A program made the position numbers and the translations under genes. From the NCBI GenBank assembly GCA_930367205.1, contig OV884015.1:38183288-38247287 (forward strand): a DNA stretch of 64,000 nt, in the 5' to 3' direction. Below the pieces are notes generated by a model. It was not told the origin of the DNA. It did no database searches and saw only the letters and a program-made list of their open reading frames with translations. This stretch comes from Acanthosoma haemorrhoidale (Eukaryota; Arthropoda; Insecta; Hemiptera; Acanthosomatidae). This document shows positions 10,650 to 23,900 of the stretch, one piece after another; within the stretch, counting starts at the first letter, position 1; each line of letters starts with the position of its first letter.

Positions 10650-13600
10650 ACTGTGTTGCTCAAGTTTTAATTTTTAATAAAAATAGTTGTTTACGAGGAT
10701 CAATAAAACCCTGGGAACATTGCTCACCTTGTTTGCGCCCTCTCTAATCTCAAGCCTGCGGTGAAAAATCGCGACCATGATTTTTGCTTTAAAACACAAT
10801 TATTATCTTCTAATTTTCATTAGGATAAGATTTAATTATTAATAAATAAATATACTTCCCCACAAAAAAAGTTGCGAAAAATTCAAATATTTGCTTTAGA
10901 CCTCTGATTTGAACCCTCAGAGGCCAGGATCAGTTCCATTTTACACAAGGGAACATCATAGAGCTCGTTTGGAATTTTCTCGGGAACACCTAGTATGGAA
11001 CGAAAACCAACAGAACAACGGCAATAATGCATTTCAGATGAGTCAAGCTTCTCTCTGTATATACCAGATGGGCAGTGGGAGAGTTTGGTGTGAGGTGGAA
11101 TTCCTTCGTCGGCGGACACAGAACTGTACGATGTACTCTGGTCAACAATGGCACTGATACTGAAAACGGAGTGTTTAAATTCACTTCAACAATTCTTCTT
11201 CTAACATTTTCTGCACATATTACTAGACCCCGAGTTGTACGCAGAAGTAGAGCCATCTCAGTAGCAGTTGAAAACCGATCCCGGAGCATGTGTAATACAA
11301 TACACCGGTCAGCTGTTGGCTCTGTCACTCACGATTGTCTGCGATTGCACAAACCTGTCTCACGATAACGTGTAATTACTCTCCGTACTGTAGTTTCAGT
11401 TAACCCAATGCACGGGCTGCATATCTTTGCCTTCGACCGTCTTCCACTAATGTGTATAATAATGTAATGTAAAAAATGTGTATATGTAATAAAGTAACAA
11501 CACATACTACTTGCTCGTCCTTCAAACCATTTTTTAAAATTAAAATTAAAAGAAACCCTTTGCTAAATTTTTAGAGATCAGTTATACAAAAAGTGAAAAT
11601 AAAAATTTATGTTTAATTTTCTGGGTTTTCCTTGATATTCATAGCATCTTATTGACTGGAAATGTTTAATATGAATTTAAAAAAATTGAAGCCAAAATAA
11701 TTTGTTAAGGAAGCAAAAATATCAATTTTTTAAGGGCGCTACTTTTTTTATGGGATGGTGTATATATATATAATAATATATAATATATATATATAATTCG
11801 TTCATACCAACAATTATACAATATATACATATAAATTTTGTCCAGGAACCCCCCCCCCACTCCTAAGGCCATTTCCCCTCCAAGCTGGTAAAACTGGAAG
11901 CGGGAAAAAAACCACAGACACTCCAATGGATACACTACATATATATACTTTACATATATATATATATATATATTGAAACCTACCTCATTTCTTACCATTT
12001 TATTTTCTAATTTATTATATCAATTGACCTTAACTAATTTGGTAGGTCCGTCATGAGATCTTTAATTCAACTTGTTTTTATGTCTTCGACATAGGAGATT
12101 ATCCCGATTGAATCGCCCGATCTCAAGGCTAATGTTATAGTTATTAATAAATTGAGAAACTGGGAATTGTGAAATATATACAAGTAAAATGGTTATAACA
12201 AATAATTATAATTATAAATAGTGCTGACATTAATTATATAAAAAAATATTCAATTCCTTTTGAACAAGGATAGTTACTACTAATTAGTTATATAAAAAAA
12301 ATGAAAATTGAGCTCAATCTCTTTTTAATGGATCCATAATAAAAAAACAATATCTATATCACCCAATCGATGATATCCGTGTAATCTTCTTCTTCTTCTT
12401 CTTCTTCTTCTTCTTCTTCTTCTCCTCTGCTGGTGTTGATGACCGTCAACGGAACGGGAGCTTGCTCTGCTTTGCTCTCTGGCTCTTAGCTAAGACTGAC
12501 TAAAACTCGCCCTTCGTCTCATCCCCACTCCTAAGAGCACAAAGGGATGATGCTTACCAGCTGGAAGGGTTGCAGGCCATGATATTCTCAAATATCATGA
12601 ATGTTACAATTGCCTTCCCTTATAAATAAAAAAAAAATTTATGAAACTTTTTTTTTTTTTTAAGTGGACCCACAATATTTTGTTGCTGCGTTCGATTTGT
12701 TGAATTGGTTGTTTATAACGGGTGTTGAAATTTTACAAAGTTTATAATAATAATAGTTCAAATTTTGCAAGGTTTTAAATTGCTTGAAGAGCGTACAAGT
12801 TGTTTTAATTTTTTACTTAACTAAATTATTATGCTAATTAGTATGGATTAGTTCGAAGGTACATTGTTTTATGGATCATAACGCGATTTGGAAAACATTT
12901 GTTGAAAAGACGGTTGAGTGTGATTAGTAATACATATTGGTTTTTAATTAAAATACTAGACAATTCTACTGGTAATTAGTAACAATAGAGAAAATTGTTG
13001 AGTGTGTGTGTGTGTGATTTGAATATTTTACCTGAGTGAAAAGATAGTGTTTATAAAAAAAAACTATAAATGTTACAAAAAGATAGGGAGGTCGTTGTCG
13101 TGTATAAAATAATATTAAATAAATCAATTAAATGGACTTAAGCATTCAAGGAATATTTACGATCTGTTCTAAAGATTAAGTGATAATGAAATCAGAAGCT
13201 TCTCTTGCCGATAATTCCATAGACTTTACTAGGGTCAACATTTCTAATAATAGTTTTGTTTTTTTGTTTGTATAACCTTTCTAAAGTTTATGTGTCATCC
13301 GATCAATACTATTTTCCTTTAATAATGAAAATAATAAAAGAAAACTATAATTTTTTTTTTCTTTTTCTGTAGTCATATGGTATAGCTGAAAAAATGTCCC
13401 TTTTTATATCTTGGGTAACTATCTGATCTTGAGAGGGTTCCACGTATTCCGACATGGGCGGATGTCTTTGCTGAGTTCCTTCGAAACGGGGTGGGGCATG
13501 CTTATCCGGTCCTCTCGGTTGAATTTGCTTCCCAACTGTTTTTATGCCATCTTCGATTTTCCTGGGAATCAATGAAATTTCCTGTTGCATTGACATTATT

Positions 13601-14947
13601 TTGCTATCGAAATCGGTACGAAAATAATTATATTGGCTATTGATCCTCTCGACTTCTCGGTCTAATTTATCGTTGAGGGTCGAATTTGATGTTTGGACTA
13701 CAAGAATTTCCTGGTCCCTTTTATTGATTTCTTCATTTAACTTTGAATTTAAATTATTGTTTCCTTGGAGTGTTCTCTCCTCACAAATTCGTAATTGTCT
13801 ATCTAATTTATCGTTTACATCCGTGTAACCTTGTTCGAATTTAGCCGATCTTCCCGATTTTATTTCTTCCCTTAATTGATCAAACTTCCCGCTCAACTCT
13901 TTTTGTTCTTTATTATTCTCTTTAAGTGCGTTAAATTGACTGTTTAATTTTTCATTATTTTCTTTAAGCGCGTTTGATTGACTGTTTAATTTTTCGTTTA
14001 TTTCTTTGTTATTTTCTTTAAGTGCGTTAAATTGACTGTTTAACTGGGCAAGGATTAGTTGTAACATCTTGGAATGATTTATCGTGGGTTTTGGGTTGGG
14101 GGCTGGGGGGTCTCCTTTAGAGGCTGGGTTTGACCCAACCCCAGTACCTGACTCTGACCCGGACATGTTTGTGTTCGTCATTTGTGTCTGTGTAACAAAT
14201 GTAAAATTATCAGAAAAATATAAATTGTTAGTAGTTAGTACTACTTATTATTCTAACATGCAATACCTCACAATTCCTTTGGTTTCTTTAGAATTTTTGA
14301 AGTTAATCCCGGAGCGGCCCCCATTGAAACCTACCTCATTTCTTACCATTTTATTTTCTAATTTATTATATCAATTGACCTTAACTAATTTGGTAGGTCC
14401 GTCATGAGATCTTTAATTCAACTTGTTTTTATGTCTTCGACATAGGAGATTATCCCGATTGAATCGCCCGATCTCAAGGCTAATGTTATAGTTATTAATA
14501 AATTGAGAAACTGGGAATTGTGAAATATATACAAGTAAAATGGTTATAACAAATAATTATAATTATAAATAGTGCTGACATTAATTATATAAAAAAATAT
14601 TCAATTCCTTTTGAACAAGGATAGTTACTACTAATTAGTTATATAAAAAAAATGAAAATTGAGCTCAATCTCTTTTTAATGGATCCATAATAAAAAAACA
14701 ATATCTATATCACCCAATCGATGATATCCGTGTAATCTTCTTCTTCTTCTTCTTCTTCTTCTTCTCCTCTGCTTGTGTTGATGACCGTCAACGGAACGGG
14801 AGCTTGCTCTGCTTTGCTCTCTGGCTCTTAGCTAAGACTGACTAAAACTCGCCCTTCGTCTCATCCCCACTCCTAAGAGCACAAAGGGATGATGCTTACC
14901 AGCTGGAAGGGTTGCAGGCCATGATATTCTCAAATATCATGAATGTT

Positions 14948-14994
<47 letters not shown>

Positions 14995-17900
14995 AAATAA
15001 TATATTTATAGAAGTATGTTTCATCATTTTTGCAACGAATCGTATTCAAGAAATATATATAAACAAAATTAAGCCGGAATAAAGCGGATGAAAAAAATCG
15101 AATGGTGTGCACAACTTGAGTTTTTTAATCACTACTGAATGTTTTTGTGTGTATAACTGACCGAAGTATGAATATCTCCTTTCCAACAAATAAAAAATAG
15201 TTACAAGACCATCGGCCCACACGACATTTTTTTTATAATACCATTTTACCTTTCAATCTACAAAACGTCTTTAAGCTTGGAAACCAAATCACAACTTTAC
15301 ATCACCAAAGAAAGCTTAAAAGTCAAACTAAAAACGACTTTGTCCACTTTTAATTTTTTATAACTTAACTCCATAATTTTCACCCTTGTTTCCGTCTGCT
15401 TGTTCCAGACTTGGCCACGCTCTTGTTCAAGTAGAGACATGACATTTTATGAGTTCACAGTTGATATTGAAAATACACAGCCATTATAGCCATCTCCAGA
15501 AAACATGAGCCAGTGTCAGTAATTAATTATTAAAAAACAATATATACGTTTCCTTAATTGAGTATGGTATCAAATTAAAGCTCACAGCATCTTGATTAAC
15601 AATATATAAGTTGTCTTTTGTTTTTAAAATTGTAATAATAAAAAACATTAGCATCTTGTTCGTTATTTTGACTCAGCCGTTAGTTATTTTAGAGACATGG
15701 CGTAATAGTTCTATTTAAAAAATAACTACTTAATAATTAAAAGAAAAAAGGTTACCTATCATTCTTGGCAAGATAACAAATTAATGATCATTACGTACTG
15801 ATTTATTATATGTATTATGAGTTGGGCTTTTATAAAAAGTCTTTGAAATTGTCATTGATGATATTTTGCATACAAATTTCACTTGATGCTCCCAAAATTC
15901 CACAAATAAAAGGTCCTTATTCATCAATTGCTTGTGATTCATAAATAAACATTCTTCTATCATACCAATAGGCGAGCTACCAATTTAACGAACTTGAAGT
16001 CCTAGTCCTATTTAATAATATGAAATATTTTATGGAATATAATTGGACTAGTTAAATTAATTAATACAGCTTTTGCTGCTGTGACACAACTACTAATTGT
16101 ATAACGCATAATTTACTTGATTTATTGTATTATACCTTATCCAAACCATATGCGATCTGGGTTACTGTATATAATTTTAAAATTTCAGTTCGATTGGTTC
16201 ACCCTTCGACCGCAATTATAAAATCAAACAGGATGACAAGTTCACAGAGAAACATACGAAAGACACATGAACATTTTTTAAAGTATATGATTCATGATGA
16301 TGAGATTTAGCATTCATGACGAAATTACGAGTTCTTCGCATAGCCGCGAAATGTGTACATATTCAGAAAATTTAAGCAGAAAGTTTATTCGTTTCCTCCA
16401 TTTCCCTTTAAGAGGTCACCAGCTTTTCCTGAGCCGTTGTTATTGCCTTGATGCATAATAGAATAGTCAAGGGCTAAAGAATTGACAGAGATTCCATAAC
16501 AACCCTTTTTTCCTTGTTGAGGCAACTTGAGCTCGTAAACTTGTTATCCAACTTTTGTCATTGAACACTGTTACTTGTTTTTATTTATTTTTTCCCATTC
16601 ATGTTATGAAGTATATTAACTGCGAGAATCTTTATAAAGTGGCATAGATGAATACTTTTCCTGTTATGGTTCAACGCATTAATTAGCTGACGTTGAGTCA
16701 AACGAACTTCAAACTAACTTTTCGATATAGCTGTAAGCCCCTTCAGCGATTCTTTTATATCTCATCAATGGTGTCAAACCGCCGTCCTTTCAAGGTTTTT
16801 TTCAACTTCGGCAACAAAAAGAAGTCGCAGTGAGCCATGTGCGGCGACTACGGTGGCTGAAGTAATACAACAGTGTTGTTTTTTATTAAAAAGTTACGAA
16901 AAATCGGTGATGCACGAATTGTTTTGCTACCATTCCGGTCGTTTTCGTCGGATCGCTTCAGGTAACCGGTGCATTACATCCAAGTAATATACTTTATTGA
17001 CCGTGAAAAAAAAAAAAGTGAGAAGAACCTCCACTTTTGATTGAACTTGTCGATTTCTTTTCGGTCTTGGCTCTTCAGGCCGCTTTTGCTTTACTCGTGC
17101 AGATTCACCAAAAGCCTCTGTCAATATGCCAAAAACGTTGCAGCCCTTTACTTCACAACAGCAAGATTTGACAAAATTTAATACAAATTCTTTGATCCAT
17201 TATTTTTCAAAACAAAAATCGCCGAGAACACCAAAACACGTATAACCTCAGCAACTGGTAATAAAATATTAAACATTGACAGCAGCTGCAAATTTCAACG
17301 TTCTTCAGAGACAAGTGTACCAACATGATAAAAAAAAATTACTATCAGAATCATTACCGAAAATCCCCTGGATATGATCTCCTTACTCCTCAAATTCTCA
17401 AACAACTTCCTCCTAAAGCCATAATCTTCCTAACCTATATATATAATTGCATTATCCGAACGACGCACTTCCCACTCCTCTGGAAACATTCCATTATTGT
17501 CCTATTCGCCAAACCCGGTAAACCACCCAATGACGCCTCATCTTACCGTCCAATAAGCCTACTCCCTATCCTCTCAAAAATATTTGAGAAACTTCTACTA
17601 AAACGTCTACTTCCAATTATTGAATCCAAAAACCTTTTTCCTACAAACCAATTTGGTTTCCGCCAACGGCATTCCACTGCTCAACAAGGCCTTCGCGTTG
17701 TTGATCACATCTCCTCAGCCCTTGAAACCAAACAGTATTGCACTGCTGCCTTTCTTGATATAGCTCAAGCTTTTGACAGGGTTTGGCACGCAGGTTTACT
17801 CTACAAGCTCAAAAGATATTTACCACAGACCCTTTTCCTAATCCTACAGTCCTACCTTTCAAACCGCTTCTTCCAAGTCCGCTGTGGTTTAGAATATTCA

Positions 17901-20900
17901 AACTACTGTCCTATAAATGCAGGAGTTCCACAGGGCAGTGTCCTGGGCCCCATCCTCTACAACCTATACACCGCTGATGTCCCCTCTACTCCCAATACCT
18001 TCTTGGCCACATTTGCAGATGACACTGCAGTCTTGTCATCTAACCCAGACCCCGACATAGCATCCCATAACCTTCAAAAACACCTTGACGAGATCGATTA
18101 TTGGTGCAACCAATGGCGGATCAAAGTTAATGAAGCAAAATGTTCCCACATTACCTTCACCCTTTGTCGCAAGTCTTGTCCACTAGTTTATTTTAATTCT
18201 ATTCCTCTCCCTGTATCCGAGACAGTACGGTATTTAGGCTTCCATCTCGATAAACGACTGACCTGGAACCCACATACGAGACTAAAAAGACAAGAACTAA
18301 ACAGACGCTTTGGACAACTATACAGACTACTTCAAAGGACATCCCATCTCTCAATAGAAAATAAACTACTAATCTACAAAGTTATACTTAAACCAATCTG
18401 GACATACGGAATAGAGCTATGGGGGACAGCAAAAAAGTCGAACATCAAGCGTATCCAATCCTTTCAATCAAAAGTCCTGAGAACAATAGTAAATGCCCCT
18501 TATTATGTCAGCGACAAAACCCTTCATAACGACCTTAATATACCCTACATTCTAGAACTCATCCCTTCCAAGTTTACGAAATTCCACAGTAGCCTTTCCA
18601 ACCACCCTAATCCTGTAGCACAGTCACTGCACTGTGTCACTCATCCCTATAATCCTCCTCGGAGACTGAAACGGCAGTGGCCTCGTGACCTGCTATAATC
18701 AAGTGACAGTGGGAGTCCTGGCAATGGCCAGTTTCTCCAATCATGTCCTGAATGAATGAGCGAGTGAATGATGAAATGTAAATATGGTATGAATGATCGT
18801 ATATCTTAATTACTTATTGCCTAGCAAGGCAGATTGTAATTTTAGCACAATAAAGGAATTATATATCAGAATCATGACACCCTCGAAATTATAAAATTCT
18901 CGTTACTTTTTGATCAAACCTCGGATGTCTACATATTTATCCAGAGCAAAATTAAAATATTAAATTTAGATATTTCAATCTTCTTGCATATATTGTTACA
19001 TGTTTCTTTGGGAGTTATATACATGGTTTTTTTTTTTAATTAAAATTGATTCGTCACTTTCAATTCAAACATGAGAATTTTAGAGAAATGATAATCTAGA
19101 TGTTGGATTATTGGTACGATTAGCCTTATTTTCTTAGATAATTAGACTGAAAACTGTTTAATTTTCTAAATCCATGGATTCCCTTACCCCCTAACTGATA
19201 ATTTCTATTGATCTATCTCTTCGGTTAAAGTTGTGATTTGGCACAGTCAAAGTGAAAAAGTGGTTGGTGAACAAATAAACACAAGACATAGTAGTCAAGT
19301 AACATACGCGAGTTTCCTGTAGAAACATTGAACAGTAGTGTGGGAATTTTACATTGTTGGTTCTGTGATAAACCAGTATCGACTACCCTTCGTTATCAAA
19401 CTATTCAGCATTCTGTTACAGTAAAACCCGAAGAGAACAAGGAGCAACTTTCTTAACTGCATCTTCGGCGTCTTAAAAAATTCCACGTTACGTCGTTGTT
19501 TAGTTAAGGCAAATATCCCCTATTATAAAATTAGCAACTCTCATTTCAATGGTTTCTTAGCAAAGAATAATTTGAGAAAAATATCTCACCAAAGCGCTCA
19601 AAAGAAAAACTATTTATAAACTACATAAATGATGTAAACAATGAAGAACATTATGTTATTTTTATAAAATTTTGACTAGCGGACTTGCATTTACGTTGTT
19701 ATATGTTAGTTTTACTAACATATAATAACATAATGTTCTTCTTTGTTTACAGCATTTATATAGTTTGTAAATAGTTTTTCTTTTCAGCGCTTTGGTGAGA
19801 TATTTTTCTGAAATTATACTTTGCTAAGAAACCATTGAAATGAAAGTTTCTAATTTTATAAAAGGGGATATTTGCCTTAACTAAACCAAAACGCAATGTG
19901 GAATTTTTTAAAACGCCGAAGATGGAGTTAGAAAAGTTGCAATAGTTAGTTAAATTAATTACATATGCATACTTTTTTTATAGCATATAAATTCAAGCCT
20001 TAATAATAACTATAAGGTATTACAACCGTTTTCACTGTTGCGACGAAACGCTCAACTGACTTGACTTCTACTCTACAATAATAATTGCATGGAGATCATA
20101 CCTCTCCAGTATGGCCGATATGGAGTCGTGAAGTTCAGCCCGATGGCCTATGTAGAAGAGTGGGCTTGAGAGTGTTGGACGTAGGTCCCAATTGAGACGG
20201 AAACCGGTAGCGTAGGCGAAAATTGGTGTATAAGGAACTACGTCAACCTTTGTGTTCATTCTTAGCTGTGAAAAAAAAAATCATTAAAACCTTTGTGATA
20301 CAATAAAATCTCTGCAAGCCAGAAATAGAGGGGAACATATGCCACGATACCAGAAATTGACTAGCAAAAGAATAACCCAATCCATACGTGTTGTAAGGCT
20401 GGTTTTTGAGCTACAAATGTAAATAAATATTCACCTCTCTATTACATTATGCAATTATTAATTTATACAATTAATTATTACAAACATAATATAGTACAAG
20501 CGCTTTAGGCGGCTACACAACCATTTCCAAGTATCTTATAATTGGAATAAAAGAATAGGATATAAAAGTTTAACTAAATATTAGTTTTTGGAATAGAAGA
20601 TCTTTAATAGAAAATTCCAATATGCTTATTATTGATTGAAATGTAAGGAAGAATTCATCCACACCAATGAACGATTGGTACCAATACCATTCTACAATAC
20701 AGGTATGCATACACATTTTGCCTAGGAGCCCTCCCCGATTCCCATGACAATTACCTTAGAAAGTTATTGGAAGGGCCGGAAGCACCGGAGCTCTCCCATC
20801 CTCTCCAACCGTTTGGCCATGATGAGTTCGGAGTGAGGACAAGAGAGCCGTACTTTGAGGACGTGAGAATGATGGCCAGTTCCAGGAGAATGCAGGTTTT

Positions 20901-23900
20901 TTGAGGACATTGGATTGGAATGTTTGGATTCGTTTGATGTTCGAAGGTTTGACAGCCCCCCATAGATCTAGTCCGCGAGTCCAAATTGGTTTTAGGATTT
21001 GTTGGTATGTGTGAAATTTGTTTACTGCTGTCCAGAGCGTCTCTTCAATTCTTGTTTTTTATGCCGGGAGGGCCCCAAAAATAATAATTAACGTGGGAAT
21101 TTGGAATTATGTGTCCTAGCCTTATATCAGATCTGTTACGGATCGGACATATCTTACTGTCATTTCGTAATTGGAGACATTATTTAAACTTTTCACTTTC
21201 ATTATTATCTATTTAAACTTGTATGTCCTACTCTTCCATTCTAATTTATAAGATTTATTAGCCACCGAATGTGCTTGTGAGTAAAAAAAAAATGATGGGT
21301 AGACCAGAGAGAGAGGTGTAAATCTATTAGCCCAAGCCCTTGTATAAATGACTAGCTAGAAGTAGACTTGTCCTAGATCCTTACTCAAAAGCCAAAGCTT
21401 TCGAAGGGGAGACACTTATAATTTCCAAACGTCTGCAGGAATAGTTTTGATATTACGTATCACCCGTCAAGAAAACACTTAAGCTCCTAAAACTTTCTAA
21501 GCTACTCAAGTTAGTAACATAATTTGACCCTTTGTGTGGAGGCTTTTTATTTATAAACAAGTAATAAAATAAAACTCTGTTAAGTTTTTTTTGAACACTT
21601 AATAAAACTGTAGTTCCGTCTCGAAATTAGAAGCTTGAGACCCGCAATACATGGCAAGGCCTGTTGCCGCTCTATGCACTGTTTTTCTTCTATTCACGTG
21701 ACCTATTTACTTCGATAATATAAATCATTAAGCAATAAGCAAATTAATGATTAGTTCCTCGCCCGCCCGTATGTGGCAACACCACGCCAAGTAGCACCTT
21801 CATCCCAAGCGTCTAGTTTCACGACGGTGTAATTCCGCACTTCTTAATTTATTTATTAGTTTTTTTTATGCAACCATAATCCAAGCCTTAAAGTATTTAT
21901 AAATGTTAAAACCAACTAACAATGTTTTTTAAAAATGGCAGCAATCCAAAATTCAGTTTGATGCAAGTTTCGATGAATGCCTTACTATAAGAGATTGGTT
22001 GCTCAAATAGTTTTTCTCACGTGTTTAAAGTTTTAAGAAAGTGTTTCCACCAATGAATCTAAATAATATTTTCTACAATGTATCCGTTAACCCTTTTTGG
22101 GTCATTGCAAATAGTAAGGCGTAGTAGTCCCATCCAGTATTTTATTCATTTCGGTATTTTAGAAAGTATTTTTTCCGCGTTATTTTGGTGTTGGTTATAG
22201 AAGGTTGAAAAAATAAGGTTCGAGTGAATACCATAAAAATCTATTAAATTACCATACTCTAAGCATCCCTTTCATTCAGTATCCGTATATTATATTGTAT
22301 TTAATAAACTTTTTTGTTTTGTTTTTCGAAAAATTACGATCTGTCCTAATAGAGCAGTTATATAATACTCATTATATCTTAAATTTTTAGTAGAAACGTG
22401 TACCTCAGTTGAGACTTATGGTCCCCTTTTTTTGGTGTTTTACACAAAATTAAGACACACACTTCTGCCTTAGCCTTCACTAAAGTATGTTCTAACGCTG
22501 TAACTGATTAATATTTGTATATATACCAGTGTTTTGATTGTTATTCATAATAAAGTTTTTTTAAAAGACTCTCCTCAGATTATTTAACTGTGCAATCGGT
22601 AAGTGCGGCAAATTATCACATTCACACCATATATGTACAATGTTGCATACATCTCTCATTTACACTGTAGAATACAAATTTTAATTCAGGATCTGTAAGA
22701 GGCTTTTACCGTCTCTTAACGTGCTCAACCAATGGTAACAATATTTCTTCAGATATATATTCTTCAGATGCAGTACAGAAAACATCATGAAATGCATGTC
22801 ATCTCTTTTTATTAAATTGATTTCTGTGATTTTTTTTTATTCAGAAGTTACAGCAATGTAGTGTTTAGAATCAATTTCTTAGATTGTTGCTATCTGACTG
22901 GATCGTAAGGATGCTGGGATCAATTGTGGCTTCCTGACCTCTGATTAAAAATAAATCCTGTGATTAACTATGAGTCATAACTTGTCAACGGAATGTATCC
23001 ATGCTTGTGTGAATCACATGGCATTAACATACTTATCACATGAATGTATTTTTATTTTCAACCAAAGAAGTTTAATTGTATTCAGAGCCTCAGAGGAGAA
23101 TTACAGTTACAGCATTCATAGTTACCGTGCCGAAGGGAGGAGCTCTACTTTGATGCAAGCAACAGGCATGTCTGTATGATGTACTTTCGTAATTGACTAT
23201 ATACCAAAACTTTGATTACTAATTTCCGTTTCTAAAGATAAAGCAAGTTAGCGAATTGCACACTTTTTTAAACTAATAAAATATGTCACTTAATCGTAAA
23301 TAATAATACGTCCAGTAGACGTGTAGTATCGGCAGTTATATAATACATGAAACATATGTACTTCAGTTGAGACATATGGTCTCACTTTTCTAAGCAAAGA
23401 CATCCCTAACACTTGTACTTCAGCCTTAGCCAAAGACTGTCCTAGTGCTGTAATCGATTGATATTTGTATATATACCAGTGTTTTGATTGTTATTCATAA
23501 TAAAGTTTTTTAAAATACTCTCCTCAAACAAGATTATTTAACTGACGAACGAAAGATTCAGCGAAGTGATACGTCAGAAATTTCAACTGGTCAATGTACG
23601 ATGTTATAACTAACTAGTACAGGCAAATGGAACTTAAATCAGATATCCTGTTGCCTATTCCTGTCTTCTCCCACCGATAGGATCAAACCATCAAAACAAA
23701 ATGTTTCTGTTTTGTAGTTGTCATAATTGTTCACAATTATACAAATAAAGGTGCGGATCATTGGAAACATTATCCAATAATTTCAATGATTAAATGAATA
23801 AATTTCAACAAATTGGTTTGAGGTTTCGAACTCTCATCTAAGTTTACGGAGGACATGAAAGGGGTACTGTCCATCTGTGGAAAGAACATTCATATATTGA

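Larger units (their letters stand above)
11974..14950 (-). mobile_element. Young non-autonomous LTR retrotransposon encoding only a coiled-coil gag-like protein
   Basis: Two near-identical direct repeats (11974-12608 and 14325-14950) flank a 1.7-kb interior. On the minus strand each starts TGTAACATTC and ends GGTAGGTTTCA. The only differences I see are the length of a CTT microsatellite and one base (CTGGTG versus CTTGTG), so insertion looks recent. ATAT flanks both ends (11970-11973, 14951-14954). A primer-binding-like TGG sequence follows the 5' LTR and a purine run precedes the 3' LTR, both in minus orientation. The interior has one frame of 278 residues and no protease, reverse transcriptase or integrase, so movement would need proteins from a relative. 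It sits in intron 2 of gene A in the same orientation as that gene. Confidence 0.88.
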
